Positions 7,611-17,200 of a stretch of DNA of 44,352 nt are shown here, piece by piece (position 1 is the first letter of the stretch; each line of letters begins with the position of its first letter). The translations under genes and the position numbers were made by a program. The stretch comes from an uncultured Burkholderiales bacterium (GTDB lineage Bacteria > Pseudomonadota > Gammaproteobacteria > Burkholderiales > Burkholderiaceae_C), in contig CALMIL010000096.1 of the NCBI GenBank assembly GCA_937864005.1, forward strand, positions 1 through 44,352, read 5' to 3'. The notes beneath the pieces were generated by a model. The model saw nothing but the letters and a program-made list of their open reading frames with translations. It did no database searches and was not told the DNA's origin.

Positions 7611-8570
7611 TCATGCCGGAGCTTCGACTTCCTCGGGCGCCGATGTCTTCGCCGCACCGGCCCGCGTCCTGACGTGCAGCCCGCATTCCTTCGCCGCTTC
7701 GCCTTGGCTTCGGTCGGGCGCTTGCGCGCCCTTGACTTCGGCGTTGCCGAAGTCAGCCTGCGCCGAAGCGAACCTGCCCCCGCCTTCGCGCTGCGAAGGC
7801 GCTGCTGCCTTCGCAGCGCGGGAGTGCACGCTGACGTGCAGCCCGCACTCCTTGGCGGATTCGCTTTCCCACCACCAGCGGCCGGAGCGGAAGTCGGCGC
7901 CGACCGCGATCGCGCGGGTGCACGGCGCGCAGCCGATGCTCGGCATGAACTCGTCGTGCAGCGGGTTGTAGGGCACGTCGTGTTGCGCGGCGTAATGCCA
8001 GACGTCGGCCCAGCTCCAGTCGGCGAGTGGATTGAACTTGACGCGCCCGGCATCGTCGCGCTCGTTGAACGAGACGACCGCGCGCGCGTGCGACTGTTCG
8101 CGGCGCAGCCCGGTGACCCACGCGCTGCGGCCGGCGAGCAGGCGCGACAGCGGCTCGATCTTGCGCAGCTCGCAGCAGGTCTTGCGCAGCGCGAGGCTTT
8201 CGCGCATCGCATCTTCGCCGTGCGCCGCGACGAACCGGGCGACGGCCTGCGGCTGCGGGCGATGGACTTCGACGGCGATGCCGTAGCGCGCCTCGATCTC
8301 GGGCACGAGGGCGCTCGTCTGCGGGTGCAGGCGGCCGGTATCGATCGTTGCCACCGCGATGCCGAGCTGGTTGCGCACGATGAGGTCGGTCAGCACCATG
8401 CCCTCGACGCCGAGACTCGTCACCTGCGCGATGCGGCCCGCGTGCTCGAGCGCGGCCGACTGCAGCACCGCCGTCGCATGCGCGACGCGGCCGTCGAAGC
8501 CGTGCGTCGCACGGGCATAGAGAGCGATCGCACCCGCTGCCGGGGCGCGCTGCCTGCGGTCGTTCGTCAT
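7611..8570 (-). CDS. cysH: Assimilatory adenylyl-sulfate (APS) reductase with duplicated C-terminal ECGLH tail
   Basis: This cytoplasmic enzyme reduces APS to sulfite in sulfate assimilation. The PAPS/APS-reductase fold includes TSLGVEGMVL and IDTGR. The pairs CC (132-133) and CAPC (214-217) are the [4Fe-4S] ligands that separate APS reductases from PAPS reductases. Family members usually end soon after the catalytic ECGLH, here at 241-245. This protein has 319 residues: an Ala/Gly/Arg-rich insert follows, then a second AKECGLHV (C296) and a second Ala-Lys-rich tail. The two ECGLH copies are exactly 54 codons apart, and the DNA between contains several perfect palindromes. Either cysteine could act as the nucleophile. 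ATG at 8570 overlaps the DUF934 stop as ATGA, so the gene is last in the cysI-DUF934-cysH unit. Confidence 0.92.
   Translation of the reverse strand: MTNDRRQRAPAAGAIALYARATHGFDGRVAHATAVLQSAALEHAGRIAQVTSLGVEGMVLTDLIVRNQLGIAVATIDTGRLHPQTSALVPEIEARYGIAVEVHRPQPQAVARFVAAHGEDAMRESLALRKTCCELRKIEPLSRLLAGRSAWVTGLRREQSHARAVVSFNERDDAGRVKFNPLADWSWADVWHYAAQHDVPYNPLHDEFMPSIGCAPCTRAIAVGADFRSGRWWWESESAKECGLHVSVHSRAAKAAAPSQREGGGRFASAQADFGNAEVKGAQAPDRSQGEAAKECGLHVRTRAGAAKTSAPEEVEAPA
7670..7857. repeat. 162-bp-spaced direct repeat with internal palindromes in the cysH 3' end
   Basis: TGACGTGCAGCCCGCA occurs at 7670-7685 and 7832-7847, and the match continues weakly to 7695/7857. Between them are perfect inverted repeats: GGGCGC-TTGC-GCGCCC (7716-7731), GACTTCGGC-GTT-GCCGAAGTC (7734-7754), and a 13-bp stem at 7788-7800 / 7807-7819 with a 6-base loop. 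The spacing is a multiple of three, so the cysH frame stays open. Confidence 0.85.
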
Positions 8571-9115
8571 GCCGTCTGCTCCGCGTTCTCGAAGGTGTGT
8601 GCCGCGATGCGCGGCGCTGCATCGGCCCACTGCGGCGGCCGGGCGAAGAGCGGCCGCGGATCGATCGTGTCGCCCTGGTAGTGGGCGCCGAAATGGCGCA
8701 GTGCGCGGTCGGCGACGTCCTGGCGCTGGTCGGCGCGCAGCTCCACGGCGTCGAAGCCGGTGCGCGCGAGCAGCGGCAGCATGTCGGCGAGCACCTCGCC
8801 GGTCGCCCGCAGCTCGCCGCCGTAGCGCAGGCGCGTGCGCAGCAGTCGCGCCTGGCTGTAGGCGCGGCCGTCGGTCCACTTCGGGAAGGCGAGCGCGACG
8901 AGTCCAAAGCGGGGCAGGTCGTCGGCAAGGTCCTCGACCTCGGCGTCGTTGCCAAGCCTGACGCCGACCGGCATGCCCTGCGGCCAGCGTTCGCGCACGG
9001 CGCGCCATTCGTCCTGCGTGAGCAGCAGATGCGGCTGCGGCGTGACGTCGGCCAGCGCGCCGTCGTTGCCGGCCACCGTGCGCCACGGCCCGCGGCGGGA
9101 ATCGATGTACTTCAT
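8567..9115 (-). CDS. DUF934 protein of the sulfite-reduction operon
   Basis: A 182-residue cytoplasmic protein of the DUF934 family, which is regularly encoded with cysI and cysH in proteobacteria and is annotated as an oxidoreductase probably involved in sulfite reduction; its chemistry is not established. Visible family features are VGVRLGNDAEVEDL, LPRFGLVALAFPKWTDGRAYSQARLLR and a C-terminal DAVELRADQ. There are no cysteines, so an iron-sulfur centre is unlikely. The start overlaps the cysI stop (ATGA at 9112-9115) and the stop overlaps the cysH start (8567-8570), so three genes are translationally coupled. Confidence 0.9.
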   Translation of the reverse strand: MKYIDSRRGPWRTVAGNDGALADVTPQPHLLLTQDEWRAVRERWPQGMPVGVRLGNDAEVEDLADDLPRFGLVALAFPKWTDGRAYSQARLLRTRLRYGGELRATGEVLADMLPLLARTGFDAVELRADQRQDVADRALRHFGAHYQGDTIDPRPLFARPPQWADAAPRIAAHTFENAEQTA

Positions 9116-10824
9116 GCTGCAAACTCCGGTGTGCCCGCCCGGCGCACGGCCTGGGCGGCGGTCTTGAAGGGATCGGCGCCGATGCGCCGCACGGTATCGA
9201 TGAAGCGTTCGCTGCCGCGCCTGTGGCGGCGGTAGGTGTCGATCAGCGCTTCCACCACATCGGCCACCTCGTCGGCGGCGAACGACGGGCCGATCACCTT
9301 TCCGGGCAGCGCGGGGCCGCTCGCTATCGAGCCGTCCGATCCGCCGAGCGTGACCTGGTACCACTCCTGGCCGTCCTTGTCGACGCCGAGGATGCCGATG
9401 TGCCCGCTGTGGTGATGGCCGCACGAGTTGATGCAGCCGCTGATGTGCAGGTCGATCTCGCCGATATCGTGGAGCTCGTCGAGGTCGGCGAAGCGCTCGG
9501 TGATCGCCGCCGCGACCGGAATCGAGCGCGCATTCGCGAGGCCGCAGAAATCGCCGCCCGGACAGGCGATCATGTCGGTCAGGAGCCCGATATTGGGCGT
9601 CGCAAATCGGGCCGCGCGCGCGTCCTCCCACAGCGCGTGCAGATCGCTCGCCAGCACCCACGGCAGGACCAGATTCTGGTCGTGCGTGACGCGCAGCTCG
9701 GCGTGCGAATAGCGCTCGGCAAGCGTCGCCGCGCGCTCCATCTGCTCGGCCGTGGCGTCGCCCGGCGCCTGGCCGGTGCGCTTGAGCGAGAGCGTCACCG
9801 CGCGATAGCCGTGCAGTCTGTGCGCCTGCACGTTGCGATCGAGCCAGCGCCGGAAGGCGGCGGGTGCGGCGTCCGCGCCGGCGATCGATGCGTCGTTCGC
9901 GGCGACCGGGGCGGCGACGCCGGCCGGAAGCACGAACGAGAGAGAAACGCGGTCCAACTCGGCCTGCGTGAGCAGATGTGCGGCTCCGGCCTGGTCGCGC
10001 TCGAGGATGGCGCGAAATTCGGCCTCGACCGCATCGAAGAAGCGGCGCCCCTCGGCCTTGACGAGGATCTTGATGCGCGCCTTGAAGGCGTTGTCGCGCC
10101 GCCCGTAGCGGTTGTAGACGCGCACGATGGCCTCGATGTAGACGAGGATCTGTTGCCAGGGCAGGAACTCGCGCGCGACGCTCGCGATGATCGGCGTACG
10201 CCCCATGCCGCCGCCGACGCTGACCTGAAAGCCCACCACGCCGGCGTCGTTCTTCAAGAGCCGCAGGCCGATATCGTGCCAGCCGGTCGCGGCGCGGTCC
10301 TCGCCGGCGCCGGTCACGGCGATCTTGAATTTGCGCGGCAGGAAGGCGAACTCCGGATGCAGCGTGCTCCACTGGCGCAGGATTTCGCAGTAGGGCCGCG
10401 GGTCGACGACCTCGTCTGGGGCGATGCCGGCGAGGGCATCGGTCGTGATATTGCGGATGCAGTTGCCGCTGGTCTGGATGCCGTGCAGGTCGGCCGCGGC
10501 GAGCGCATCCATCGCGTCGGCCGCGCGGGCGAGCGGGATCCAGTTGAACTGCAGGTTCTGGCGCGTCGTGAAATGGCCGAAGCCGCGGTCGAATTTGCGT
10601 GCGATCCCCGCCAGCGCGCGCAACTGCGTCGCGTGCAGCTCGCCGTACGGGATCGCGACGCGCAGCATCGGCGCGTGACGCTGGATATACCAGCCGTTTT
10701 GCAGCCGCAGCGCGCGGAACTCGTCCTCGCCGAGCTGGCCGCCGAGATGACGCTCGAGCTGGTCGCGAAACTGTGCCGCGCGCTGGTGCACGATGTGGCG
10801 GTCGAATGCGGTATAGGTGTACAT
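9112..10824 (-). CDS. cysI: Sulfite (or nitrite) reductase hemoprotein, CysI-like
   Basis: A 570-residue siroheme/[4Fe-4S] enzyme that reduces sulfite to sulfide by six electrons. Two ferredoxin-like repeats are present. The cluster and siroheme ligands are C421 and C427 (CPGGDFC) and C464 and C468 (SGCINSCGHHH), and the sulfite-binding arginine/lysine region includes TTRQN and PRKFKIAVTGAG. The flanking DUF934 and cysH genes argue for sulfite rather than nitrite. No flavoprotein CysJ is encoded nearby, so the electron donor may be ferredoxin. The ATG at 10824 lies 18 bases after the permease gene, and the 3' end overlaps DUF934. Confidence 0.93.
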   Translation of the reverse strand: MYTYTAFDRHIVHQRAAQFRDQLERHLGGQLGEDEFRALRLQNGWYIQRHAPMLRVAIPYGELHATQLRALAGIARKFDRGFGHFTTRQNLQFNWIPLARAADAMDALAAADLHGIQTSGNCIRNITTDALAGIAPDEVVDPRPYCEILRQWSTLHPEFAFLPRKFKIAVTGAGEDRAATGWHDIGLRLLKNDAGVVGFQVSVGGGMGRTPIIASVAREFLPWQQILVYIEAIVRVYNRYGRRDNAFKARIKILVKAEGRRFFDAVEAEFRAILERDQAGAAHLLTQAELDRVSLSFVLPAGVAAPVAANDASIAGADAAPAAFRRWLDRNVQAHRLHGYRAVTLSLKRTGQAPGDATAEQMERAATLAERYSHAELRVTHDQNLVLPWVLASDLHALWEDARAARFATPNIGLLTDMIACPGGDFCGLANARSIPVAAAITERFADLDELHDIGEIDLHISGCINSCGHHHSGHIGILGVDKDGQEWYQVTLGGSDGSIASGPALPGKVIGPSFAADEVADVVEALIDTYRRHRRGSERFIDTVRRIGADPFKTAAQAVRRAGTPEFAA

Positions 10825-10842
10825 GGCCTTGACTTGCGTGAA

Positions 10843-11610
10843 TCAGAGAATGACCTTGACGCCGGCGCCGACCAGCGACGCGCACAGAAGAATGCGCACC
10901 AAAGCCTCGGGCAGCCTGCGCGAGAGCTGCGCGCCGATCCAGATGCCGGGCAGCGAGCCGACGAGCAGCATCGCGAGCAGCGTCCAGTCCACGTGGCCGA
11001 GCGTCGCGTGCCCGATGCCGGCGACGAGCGTGAGCGGAACGGCGTGCGCGATGTCGGTGCCGACAATGACGCGCGTATCGAGCCGCGGGTACAGCAGCAG
11101 GATCAGCGTGGCGCCGATCGCGCCGGCGCCGATCGAACTGAGCGACACCAGCACGCCGAGCAGGGTGCCGCACAGCGCCGTCAGCGCCGGCTTGATCTGG
11201 GGCGGCATGCGCCGCTCGAGGCGCAGCCCGAGGGCGTTCCAGGCCGGACGGTAGGCGACGGTCAGCGCCGTCACGAAAAGGGCGACGGCGAGCGTCGTCG
11301 TGATCGCCCGCGACCAGCCCGCGTTCACGCCGGTCGCGTGCATCAGCGCGATCGTCGCCAGCGATGCCGGCAGGCTGCCGGCAAGCAGCAGCCACGTGAT
11401 GCGCCAGTCGACCTGCCGGTGCCGATGGTGGGCGAGGGCGCCCGAGGTCTTCGTGATCCCGGCAAACCACAGATCGGTGCCGATCGCCATTGCCGGCTCG
11501 AGCCTGAAGACCGAGATCAGCAGCGGCGTCATCAGCGAACCGCCGCCGACGCCGGTCAGGCCGACGATGGCGCCGATGCCGAAACCGCTGACGACTGCAA
11601 TTGGATCCAT
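10843..11610 (-). CDS. TauE/SafE-family membrane permease (sulfite or sulfate-related anion transport)
   Basis: A 255-residue inner-membrane protein with about seven or eight hydrophobic segments. It has the two-fold family pattern: GFGIGAIVGLTGVGGGSLMTP near residues 9-29 and a second glycine-rich half at SSIGAGAIGATLILLLYP. TauE/SafE proteins export sulfite or sulfoacetate or act as anion permeases; direction cannot be read from sequence. It is first in the cys unit, 18 bases before cysI, which supports a sulfur-oxyanion role. The 172-base region upstream (11611-11782) should hold the operon promoter and possibly a CysB site, but I do not see a convincing one. Confidence 0.85.
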   Translation of the reverse strand: MDPIAVVSGFGIGAIVGLTGVGGGSLMTPLLISVFRLEPAMAIGTDLWFAGITKTSGALAHHRHRQVDWRITWLLLAGSLPASLATIALMHATGVNAGWSRAITTTLAVALFVTALTVAYRPAWNALGLRLERRMPPQIKPALTALCGTLLGVLVSLSSIGAGAIGATLILLLYPRLDTRVIVGTDIAHAVPLTLVAGIGHATLGHVDWTLLAMLLVGSLPGIWIGAQLSRRLPEALVRILLCASLVGAGVKVIL

Positions 11611-11782
11611 TCCCCCGCCCCGTTCTCCGTTCTTGCCGCGCGCCCGGATCGGGTGGCGCGGCTGCGAATACGAACTCTATGGAGGCTTCTGGATTTCAGG
11701 AACTACAGTTTCCTTGTTTGCTTAGCAGCGATCGGAATAAGGGCCGGGCTCGCAGCGGGTGGGCCGGCGGCGCGTGGCGGCG

Positions 11783-13162
11783 CTACTTCGCGAGCAGCCG
11801 GTCCGCAACGGCGACGTCCGCCGGGCCGAGCGAACCCGACACCTGACGCAGCCGGACCTCGGCGAGGATCAGGTCGTAGCGCGCCTTGGCCAGGTCGCGC
11901 TGGGTGGTGAAGAGCTGGGTCTGGGCGTTGAGCACGTCCAGCGTCACCCGCAGGCCGACCTTGTAGCCGAGCTCCGTCGCTTCGAGCGCGAGCGTGCTCG
12001 AGCTCTCCGCAGCTTCCAGCGCCTTCACGAGCGCACTTCCCGAACTCACGGCCAGGTAGGCCGTGCGGGTTCCGAGGTCGACGTTGCGCTGCACGCCCGC
12101 CAGGTCCTCGCGCGCCTTTTCGGTCAGGCTCAGTGTCTCCTTCACGCGGTTTTGCACCGCATAGCCGGAGAACACCGGAATGTTCAGCTGCAGGCCGACC
12201 GAGGCATTGCGGTAGGTGCCGGGCAGCTGTGCATTGCCCGTGCCGCCGCCGCTCAGGCCGGTATTGTTGTTGGCGCCGACCGCGCCGACGAGGTCGAGCG
12301 TCGGCAGATGGCCGGCACGCGCCTTCTCGGTCTCGATCTGCGCGATATCGTAGGCCAGGCGCGCCCGGCGCACGTCGGGGCTGTCGCTGTTGGCGGTGGC
12401 GAGCCAGTCCTGCAGGGTGGTCGACAACGGCGGGATCACGACCGGCACCGCGAGCGGGCGGGGCGCGACATCGGTCTTGCCGACGAGGGTATCGAGCGCG
12501 GCACGCCGGGTGCGAAGGTCGTTGTCGGCGGCGATCGCCTGCGCCTGCGTCAGGTCGTAGCGCGCCTGCGCCTCGCGCGTATCGGTGATTGTCGCCGTGC
12601 CGACCTCGAAATTGCGCTTCGCCGAGGCGAGCTGCTCGGTGATGGCCTTCAGGTTGGTCTGCGTCGTCGCCAAATTGTCTTGCGACGAAAGGACGTCGAA
12701 ATAGGCCTGCGCGAGGCGCACGATCAGATCCTGCTCGGCGGCCTGCAGATCGAAGCTCGCGACCTCGAAGGCCTTTTCGGCGCTCGCAATGGTCTCGGTA
12801 TTCGCCTTGTTGAAGATCGGCTGTCTGGCGTTGAGCGTCGCCTGGTTGACGGTGCCGTAGAAGTTGTCGTCGATCTTGGGCACGTCGGTGCCGCTGCGCG
12901 TGGTGCTCGCGTAGATCGATGCCGATGGCAGCCGCAGCGCCTTGGATTGTTCGTATCGGTACTGCGCGGCCTGCGCCGTCGCGCGCGCGGCGAGATAGGT
13001 CGCATCGTAACCGCGCGCGGCGTCGTAGAGCTCCTGCAGGCTCTGTGCCTGCGCGAGCGTCGAAGCGAACGCGAGCGCCAGCCCGGCGGCGAGCGGTCCG
13101 AGCGGGGCGCCGGTCGCGGTTGCGCCCGAGCGGGGCGATCGATGGGTGCGCACTGCGGACAT
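11783..13162 (-). CDS. tolC: TolC-family outer-membrane efflux channel
   Basis: A 459-residue protein with a Sec signal peptide (cleavage after LAQAQ near residue 40) and two outer-membrane-efflux repeats of about 200 residues with long coiled-coil helices. Recognisable strings are SLQELYDAARGYDATYLAARA, ARYDLTQAQAIAADNDLRTRRAALDTLVG and VGLRVTLDVLNAQTQLFTTQRDLAKARYDL. It forms the trimeric exit duct for RND or ABC pumps and type I secretion. Start: the ATG at 13162, directly before the signal peptide; the frame is open further up but passes through the rhodanese gene. It lies 55 bases downstream of the rhodanese gene and in the same direction as the RND pump, so it probably serves that pump. 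Confidence 0.92.
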   Translation of the reverse strand: MSAVRTHRSPRSGATATGAPLGPLAAGLALAFASTLAQAQSLQELYDAARGYDATYLAARATAQAAQYRYEQSKALRLPSASIYASTTRSGTDVPKIDDNFYGTVNQATLNARQPIFNKANTETIASAEKAFEVASFDLQAAEQDLIVRLAQAYFDVLSSQDNLATTQTNLKAITEQLASAKRNFEVGTATITDTREAQARYDLTQAQAIAADNDLRTRRAALDTLVGKTDVAPRPLAVPVVIPPLSTTLQDWLATANSDSPDVRRARLAYDIAQIETEKARAGHLPTLDLVGAVGANNNTGLSGGGTGNAQLPGTYRNASVGLQLNIPVFSGYAVQNRVKETLSLTEKAREDLAGVQRNVDLGTRTAYLAVSSGSALVKALEAAESSSTLALEATELGYKVGLRVTLDVLNAQTQLFTTQRDLAKARYDLILAEVRLRQVSGSLGPADVAVADRLLAK

Positions 13163-13217
13163 GGGCGTTCCTTGGCTCTTCGTTCTCTTCGTGGGTGGGT
13201 CGCGACGGGGCGGCGCG

Positions 13218-13550
13218 TCAATAGCGCGCCACCTGTGGCGCAACCTCGATCGACCAGGCGTCGATGCCGCCGGCGAGGTTATAGACGCTCTCGTAGCCCC
13301 GTTGCGACAGGAATGCGACGACCTGCAGACTTCGCACCCCGTGATGACATAAACAGACGATGAGCCGCGAGCGATCGAGTTCGGCCAGCCGCTGCGGGAT
13401 CTCGCGCATCGGAATGCACAGCGTCGGCACGCCTTCGATCTCGAGCCGCGCCTTCGCGGTCTCCCACGGCTCGCGCACGTCCAGCAGCAAGACCCGCGGC
13501 GCGTGCGCGGCGCAAAGCGCCGGCAGCTCATCGACCGCGAGCTGGCGCAT
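13218..13550 (-). CDS. Single-domain rhodanese (sulfurtransferase)
   Basis: A 110-residue single rhodanese domain. The active-site loop is C68-H-H-G-V-R-S, which fits a GlpE/PspE-like sulfurtransferase, and the CDC25-like LLLDVREPWE is present at 21-30. It moves sulfane sulfur from thiosulfate or persulfides to a thiol acceptor; the physiological partner is unknown. The ATG at 13550 overlaps the pcm stop by one base (TGATG); an in-frame TTG 9 bases earlier is less likely. The pcm-rhodanese-tolC order recurs in related bacteria, in my recollection, so the linkage is probably old and not a chance arrangement. Confidence 0.9.
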   Translation of the reverse strand: MRQLAVDELPALCAAHAPRVLLLDVREPWETAKARLEIEGVPTLCIPMREIPQRLAELDRSRLIVCLCHHGVRSLQVVAFLSQRGYESVYNLAGGIDAWSIEVAPQVARY

Positions 13551-14227
13551 CAGAAGCAAAAGCCGCTCGGCTCGTCGAAACCGTGCAGCCGGGGCGCCAC
13601 CGTATCGAACAGATCGACGCTCGCGAAACTGTGCTCGCCGGTGCGGGTGACGCGCACCGCGCGCATCATCGGTTGCTGGCCGACGATCGCGACCAGCCGG
13701 CCGCCGATCTTCAGGCCGTCGAGCAGCGCGGGAGGAACCGCCGCGACCGAGCCCGACATCATGATGGCGTCGAACGGCGCTTCGCCCGGCAGGCCGCCGC
13801 TGCCGTCGAGCTCGCGCACGGTCGCGTTGTGCACGCCGCTGCGCTCGAGGTTGCCGGCGGCCAGCCGCGCAAGCGCGGGATCGGTCTCGAGCGTCAGCAC
13901 ATGGCGCGCGCGACGCGCGAGCAGCGCCGCCACGAAGCCCGAGCCGGCGCCGATCTCGAGCGCGCTTTCGTGCGGCGCGAGCAGCAGCTCCTGCAGCATG
14001 CGCGCCTCGACCTTCGGCGCGAGCATGGTCTCGCTGCGCCCTTGCGACGCCGGCAGCGGGATCTCGGTATCCATGAAGGCGAGGGATCGATAGGCGCTCG
14101 GCACGAAATCCTCGCGGCGCACGACCGTCAGCAGCGAGAGCACGGCCGGATCGAGCACCTCCCAGGGGCGGATCTGCTGCTCGATCATGTTGAAGCGGGC
14201 GCGCTCGACGTTCCAGTGAAAGCTCAT
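13550..14227 (-). CDS. pcm: Protein-L-isoaspartate O-methyltransferase family protein
   Basis: A 225-residue SAM-dependent methyltransferase. N-terminal MIEQQIRPWEVLDPAVL and REDFVP are typical of the betaproteobacterial PCMT branch. SAM motif I is ALEIGAGSGFVAALLA, and post-motifs LETDPALARLA and FDAIMMSGSVAAVPPALL follow. The standard family methylates L-isoaspartyl residues in aged proteins so that they can be repaired; this branch is shorter and divergent in its C-terminal half, so substrate is less certain. Start: ATG at 14227, 35 bases after the RND pump stop. It shares one base with the rhodanese start. Confidence 0.87.
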   Translation of the reverse strand: MSFHWNVERARFNMIEQQIRPWEVLDPAVLSLLTVVRREDFVPSAYRSLAFMDTEIPLPASQGRSETMLAPKVEARMLQELLLAPHESALEIGAGSGFVAALLARRARHVLTLETDPALARLAAGNLERSGVHNATVRELDGSGGLPGEAPFDAIMMSGSVAAVPPALLDGLKIGGRLVAIVGQQPMMRAVRVTRTGEHSFASVDLFDTVAPRLHGFDEPSGFCF

Positions 14228-14262
14228 GGTTCGGATTCCGTTGCCAGGTTCAGCCGCGCATT

Positions 14263-17200
14263 TTATGGGGCCGATGTGACGCCGGCCGGCGCCTTGCGGG
14301 ACCGTGCCGGTCCGAACCTGCGTCGCCCCCATTGCGCCAGGTCGTCCAGATAGCAGTAGATGACCGGCACGACGACCAGCGTGAGCAGCGACGAGGTGAT
14401 CACGCCGCCGATCACCGCCTGCCCCATCGGTGCGCGCTGCTCGGAGCCCTCGCTCATCGCGAAGGCGAGCGGCACCATGCCGAAGATCATCGCCAGCGTC
14501 GTCATCAGGATCGGCCGCAGCCGCACCCGCGCGGCGTGCAGCAGCGCTTCCTCGCGGCTCATTGGCGCGGTGTCGTGATCCAGGCCGTGTTCGCCGGCGT
14601 GCTCGCCGGCACGCGAGCGGATCGCGAAGTCGATCAGCAGGATCGCATTCTTCGTCACCAGGCCCATCAGCATCACGATGCCGATGATCGAGAACATGTT
14701 GAGCGTCGAGCCGAACAGCAGCAGCGCGAGCACGACGCCGATCAGCGTCAGCGGCAGCGACGACATCAGCGCCAGCGGCTGCAGGAAGCTCCTGAACTGG
14801 CTCGCGAGGATCATGTAGATGAAGATCACGGCCAGCCCGAGCGCGCCAACCGCGTAGGCGAACGACTCGTTCATGTTCTTCGTCGAGCCGCCGAACACGT
14901 AGCGGTAGCCGGGCGGCCAGGCGATCGAATCGAGGACGCGCTTGATGTCGGCCGAGATATCGCCCGCGCTGCGGCCGAGCGCGTTGGCGTCGATCGTGAT
15001 CTCGCGATTGAGGTCGCGCCGGTTGATCTGGTTCGGGCCGGTCGAGGGCGTGATATCGGCCACCTGCGACAGGCGCACCACATGCACGCTGCCGTCGGCG
15101 GCGGGGGCGACGGTGAGCGGCAGGCCCTTGAGGTGCGAGATCGACTCGCGCTGCCCCGGCGCGAGGCGCACGTTGACGTCGTAGTTCTCGCCGTCCGGCG
15201 CGCGCCAGTTGCCTATCGTCTGGCCGGCGATCAGCGTGCGCAGCGCGCCGGCGAGTGCATTCACGTTGAAGCCGAGATCGGCGGCGATATCGCGCCGCAC
15301 CTCGACCGAGACGGTCGGCTTGTCGGGCTTGAGCGTCGTATCGAGATCGACGAGGCCCGGAATCTCGCGCAGCTTGCCGGTGATCAGCTTGGACAGCCGC
15401 GCCAGTTCATCCAGGTCCTTGCCCTGCACCGAGAACTGCAGGCTCTTGCCGCCGCCGAGGTCGACGACGCCGATATTGGTGATCGTGATGCCGGGGATGC
15501 GGGCGAGCTTCTCGCGCATCGGCACCGCGAGCTGCTCGACGCTGCGCGTGCGCGCCGCGCGATCGATCAGGCGGACGTAGACGCTCGCGTAGTTGCGGCC
15601 ATTGGCCGCGCCGCTGTTGATCGTCGCGACCGTGTATTGCACCTCGGGCATCTCGCGCAGCGCGGCGTCGACCTGCCTGGCGCGTGCCTCGGTCGTTTCG
15701 ATCGACGAGCCGACAGGGGTGTAGAAATTGACCTGCGTCTCCGAGAAGTCGGCCTTCGGAACGAATTCGGCACCGAGCAGCGGAATGACGAAAAAGCTCG
15801 CGATGAAGCTCGCGAGCGCGATCGCGAGCGTCGCGAGCTTGTGCTTTAGCGACCAGCCAAGAATGCCCTGGTAGGTGTCGGACAGGCGCTGCGTCAGGCG
15901 GTCGAACAGACCCGTGACGCGGCCTATCGTGCGGTCGTAGAGGGTGACGGGCGGCCCATGGTGCACGCCGTGCGCGTCGGGGTCGTGCCAGACGCTCGAC
16001 AGCATCGGATCGAGCGTGAAGCTGACGAACATCGAGATCAGCACCGCGGTGACGATCGTGATGCCGAACTCGTGGAAGAACTTGCCGACGATGCCGCCCA
16101 TGAAACCGATCGGCATGAAGACGGCGACGATCGACAGCGTCGTCGCGAGCACCGCAAGCCCGATCTCGTTCGTGCCGTCGAGCGCCGCGTCGTGCGCGTT
16201 CTTGCCCATCCGGATGTGGCGCACGATATTCTCGCGCACGACGATCGCATCGTCGATCAGGAGGCCCACGCTCAGCGACAGCGCCATCATCGTGATGCCG
16301 TTGATCGTGAAGCCGAACATGTACATGAAGAGAAACGTGCCGATCAGCGCGATCGGCAGCGTCAGGCCGGTGATGACGGTCGAGCGCCACGAATTGAGGA
16401 ACAGGAAGACGATCAGGATCGTAAGCATCGCGCCTTCGAGCAGCGTCGCCTGCACATTGGCGACCGAGACCCGGATCGAGCGCGAGTTGTCGCGGTTCAC
16501 CTCGGTCGTCACGCCCGGCGGCGTCACGTCCTTCGCCTCGGCGAGCGCCTTCCTCAGACCGTCGACGACGGCGATCGTGTTCTCACCCTGCGACTTCTGC
16601 ACCGACAGCAGCACCGTGCGCTTGCCGTTGTAGAGCGCGAGCGAGTCGACCTCCTGCGGCCCGTCGGTCACGTTGGCGACCTGCCACAGCCGCACCGGGG
16701 CACCGGCCGCGCCCTTCTTGGCGACGATGATGTCGCGAAAGTCCTCGGGGCGTTTCAGGCGGGCGTCGATCTGCACCACGCGCTCCTGCTCGCGCGAGCG
16801 GATCGCGCCCAGCGGCAGTTCCTGGTTCTCGCTGCGCACGGCGGCGACGACCTGATCGACACCGACCCCCATCGCCTCGAGCGCGCCGGGATCGAGGTAG
16901 ATGTTGATCTGGCGTGCAACGCCGCCGACCAGCGTGACCGCGCCAACGCCGCGCACGTTCTCGAGGCGCTTTTGCAGCACCTGCGTTGCCCAGGTCGTGA
17001 GCTGCTGGGCGTCGTAGCGCCCGTCGGGGGAGAGGATCGCGACGTTGAAGATCGGCTGGCTCGCCGGGTCGAAGCGCGTGATGCGCGGCTCCTTGACTTC
17101 GTCGCGCAGCAGCGGCCGGATCGATGCCACCTTCTCGCGCACGTCGTCGGCCGCCTTGCGGCCGTCGACGTCGAGATTGAACTCGACGACGATGACCGCG

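Noticed and set aside
9223..11910. Very long open frame (about 895 codons) on the plus strand opposite cysI and the permease
   Set aside because: It is a mirror effect of G/C-biased codons; the minus-strand frames encode clear catalytic motifs, while this frame is Arg/Asp/Val-rich and matches no family. The same applies to plus-strand frames at 3948-5723, 14332-15849, 15958-18951 and 34243-35814.
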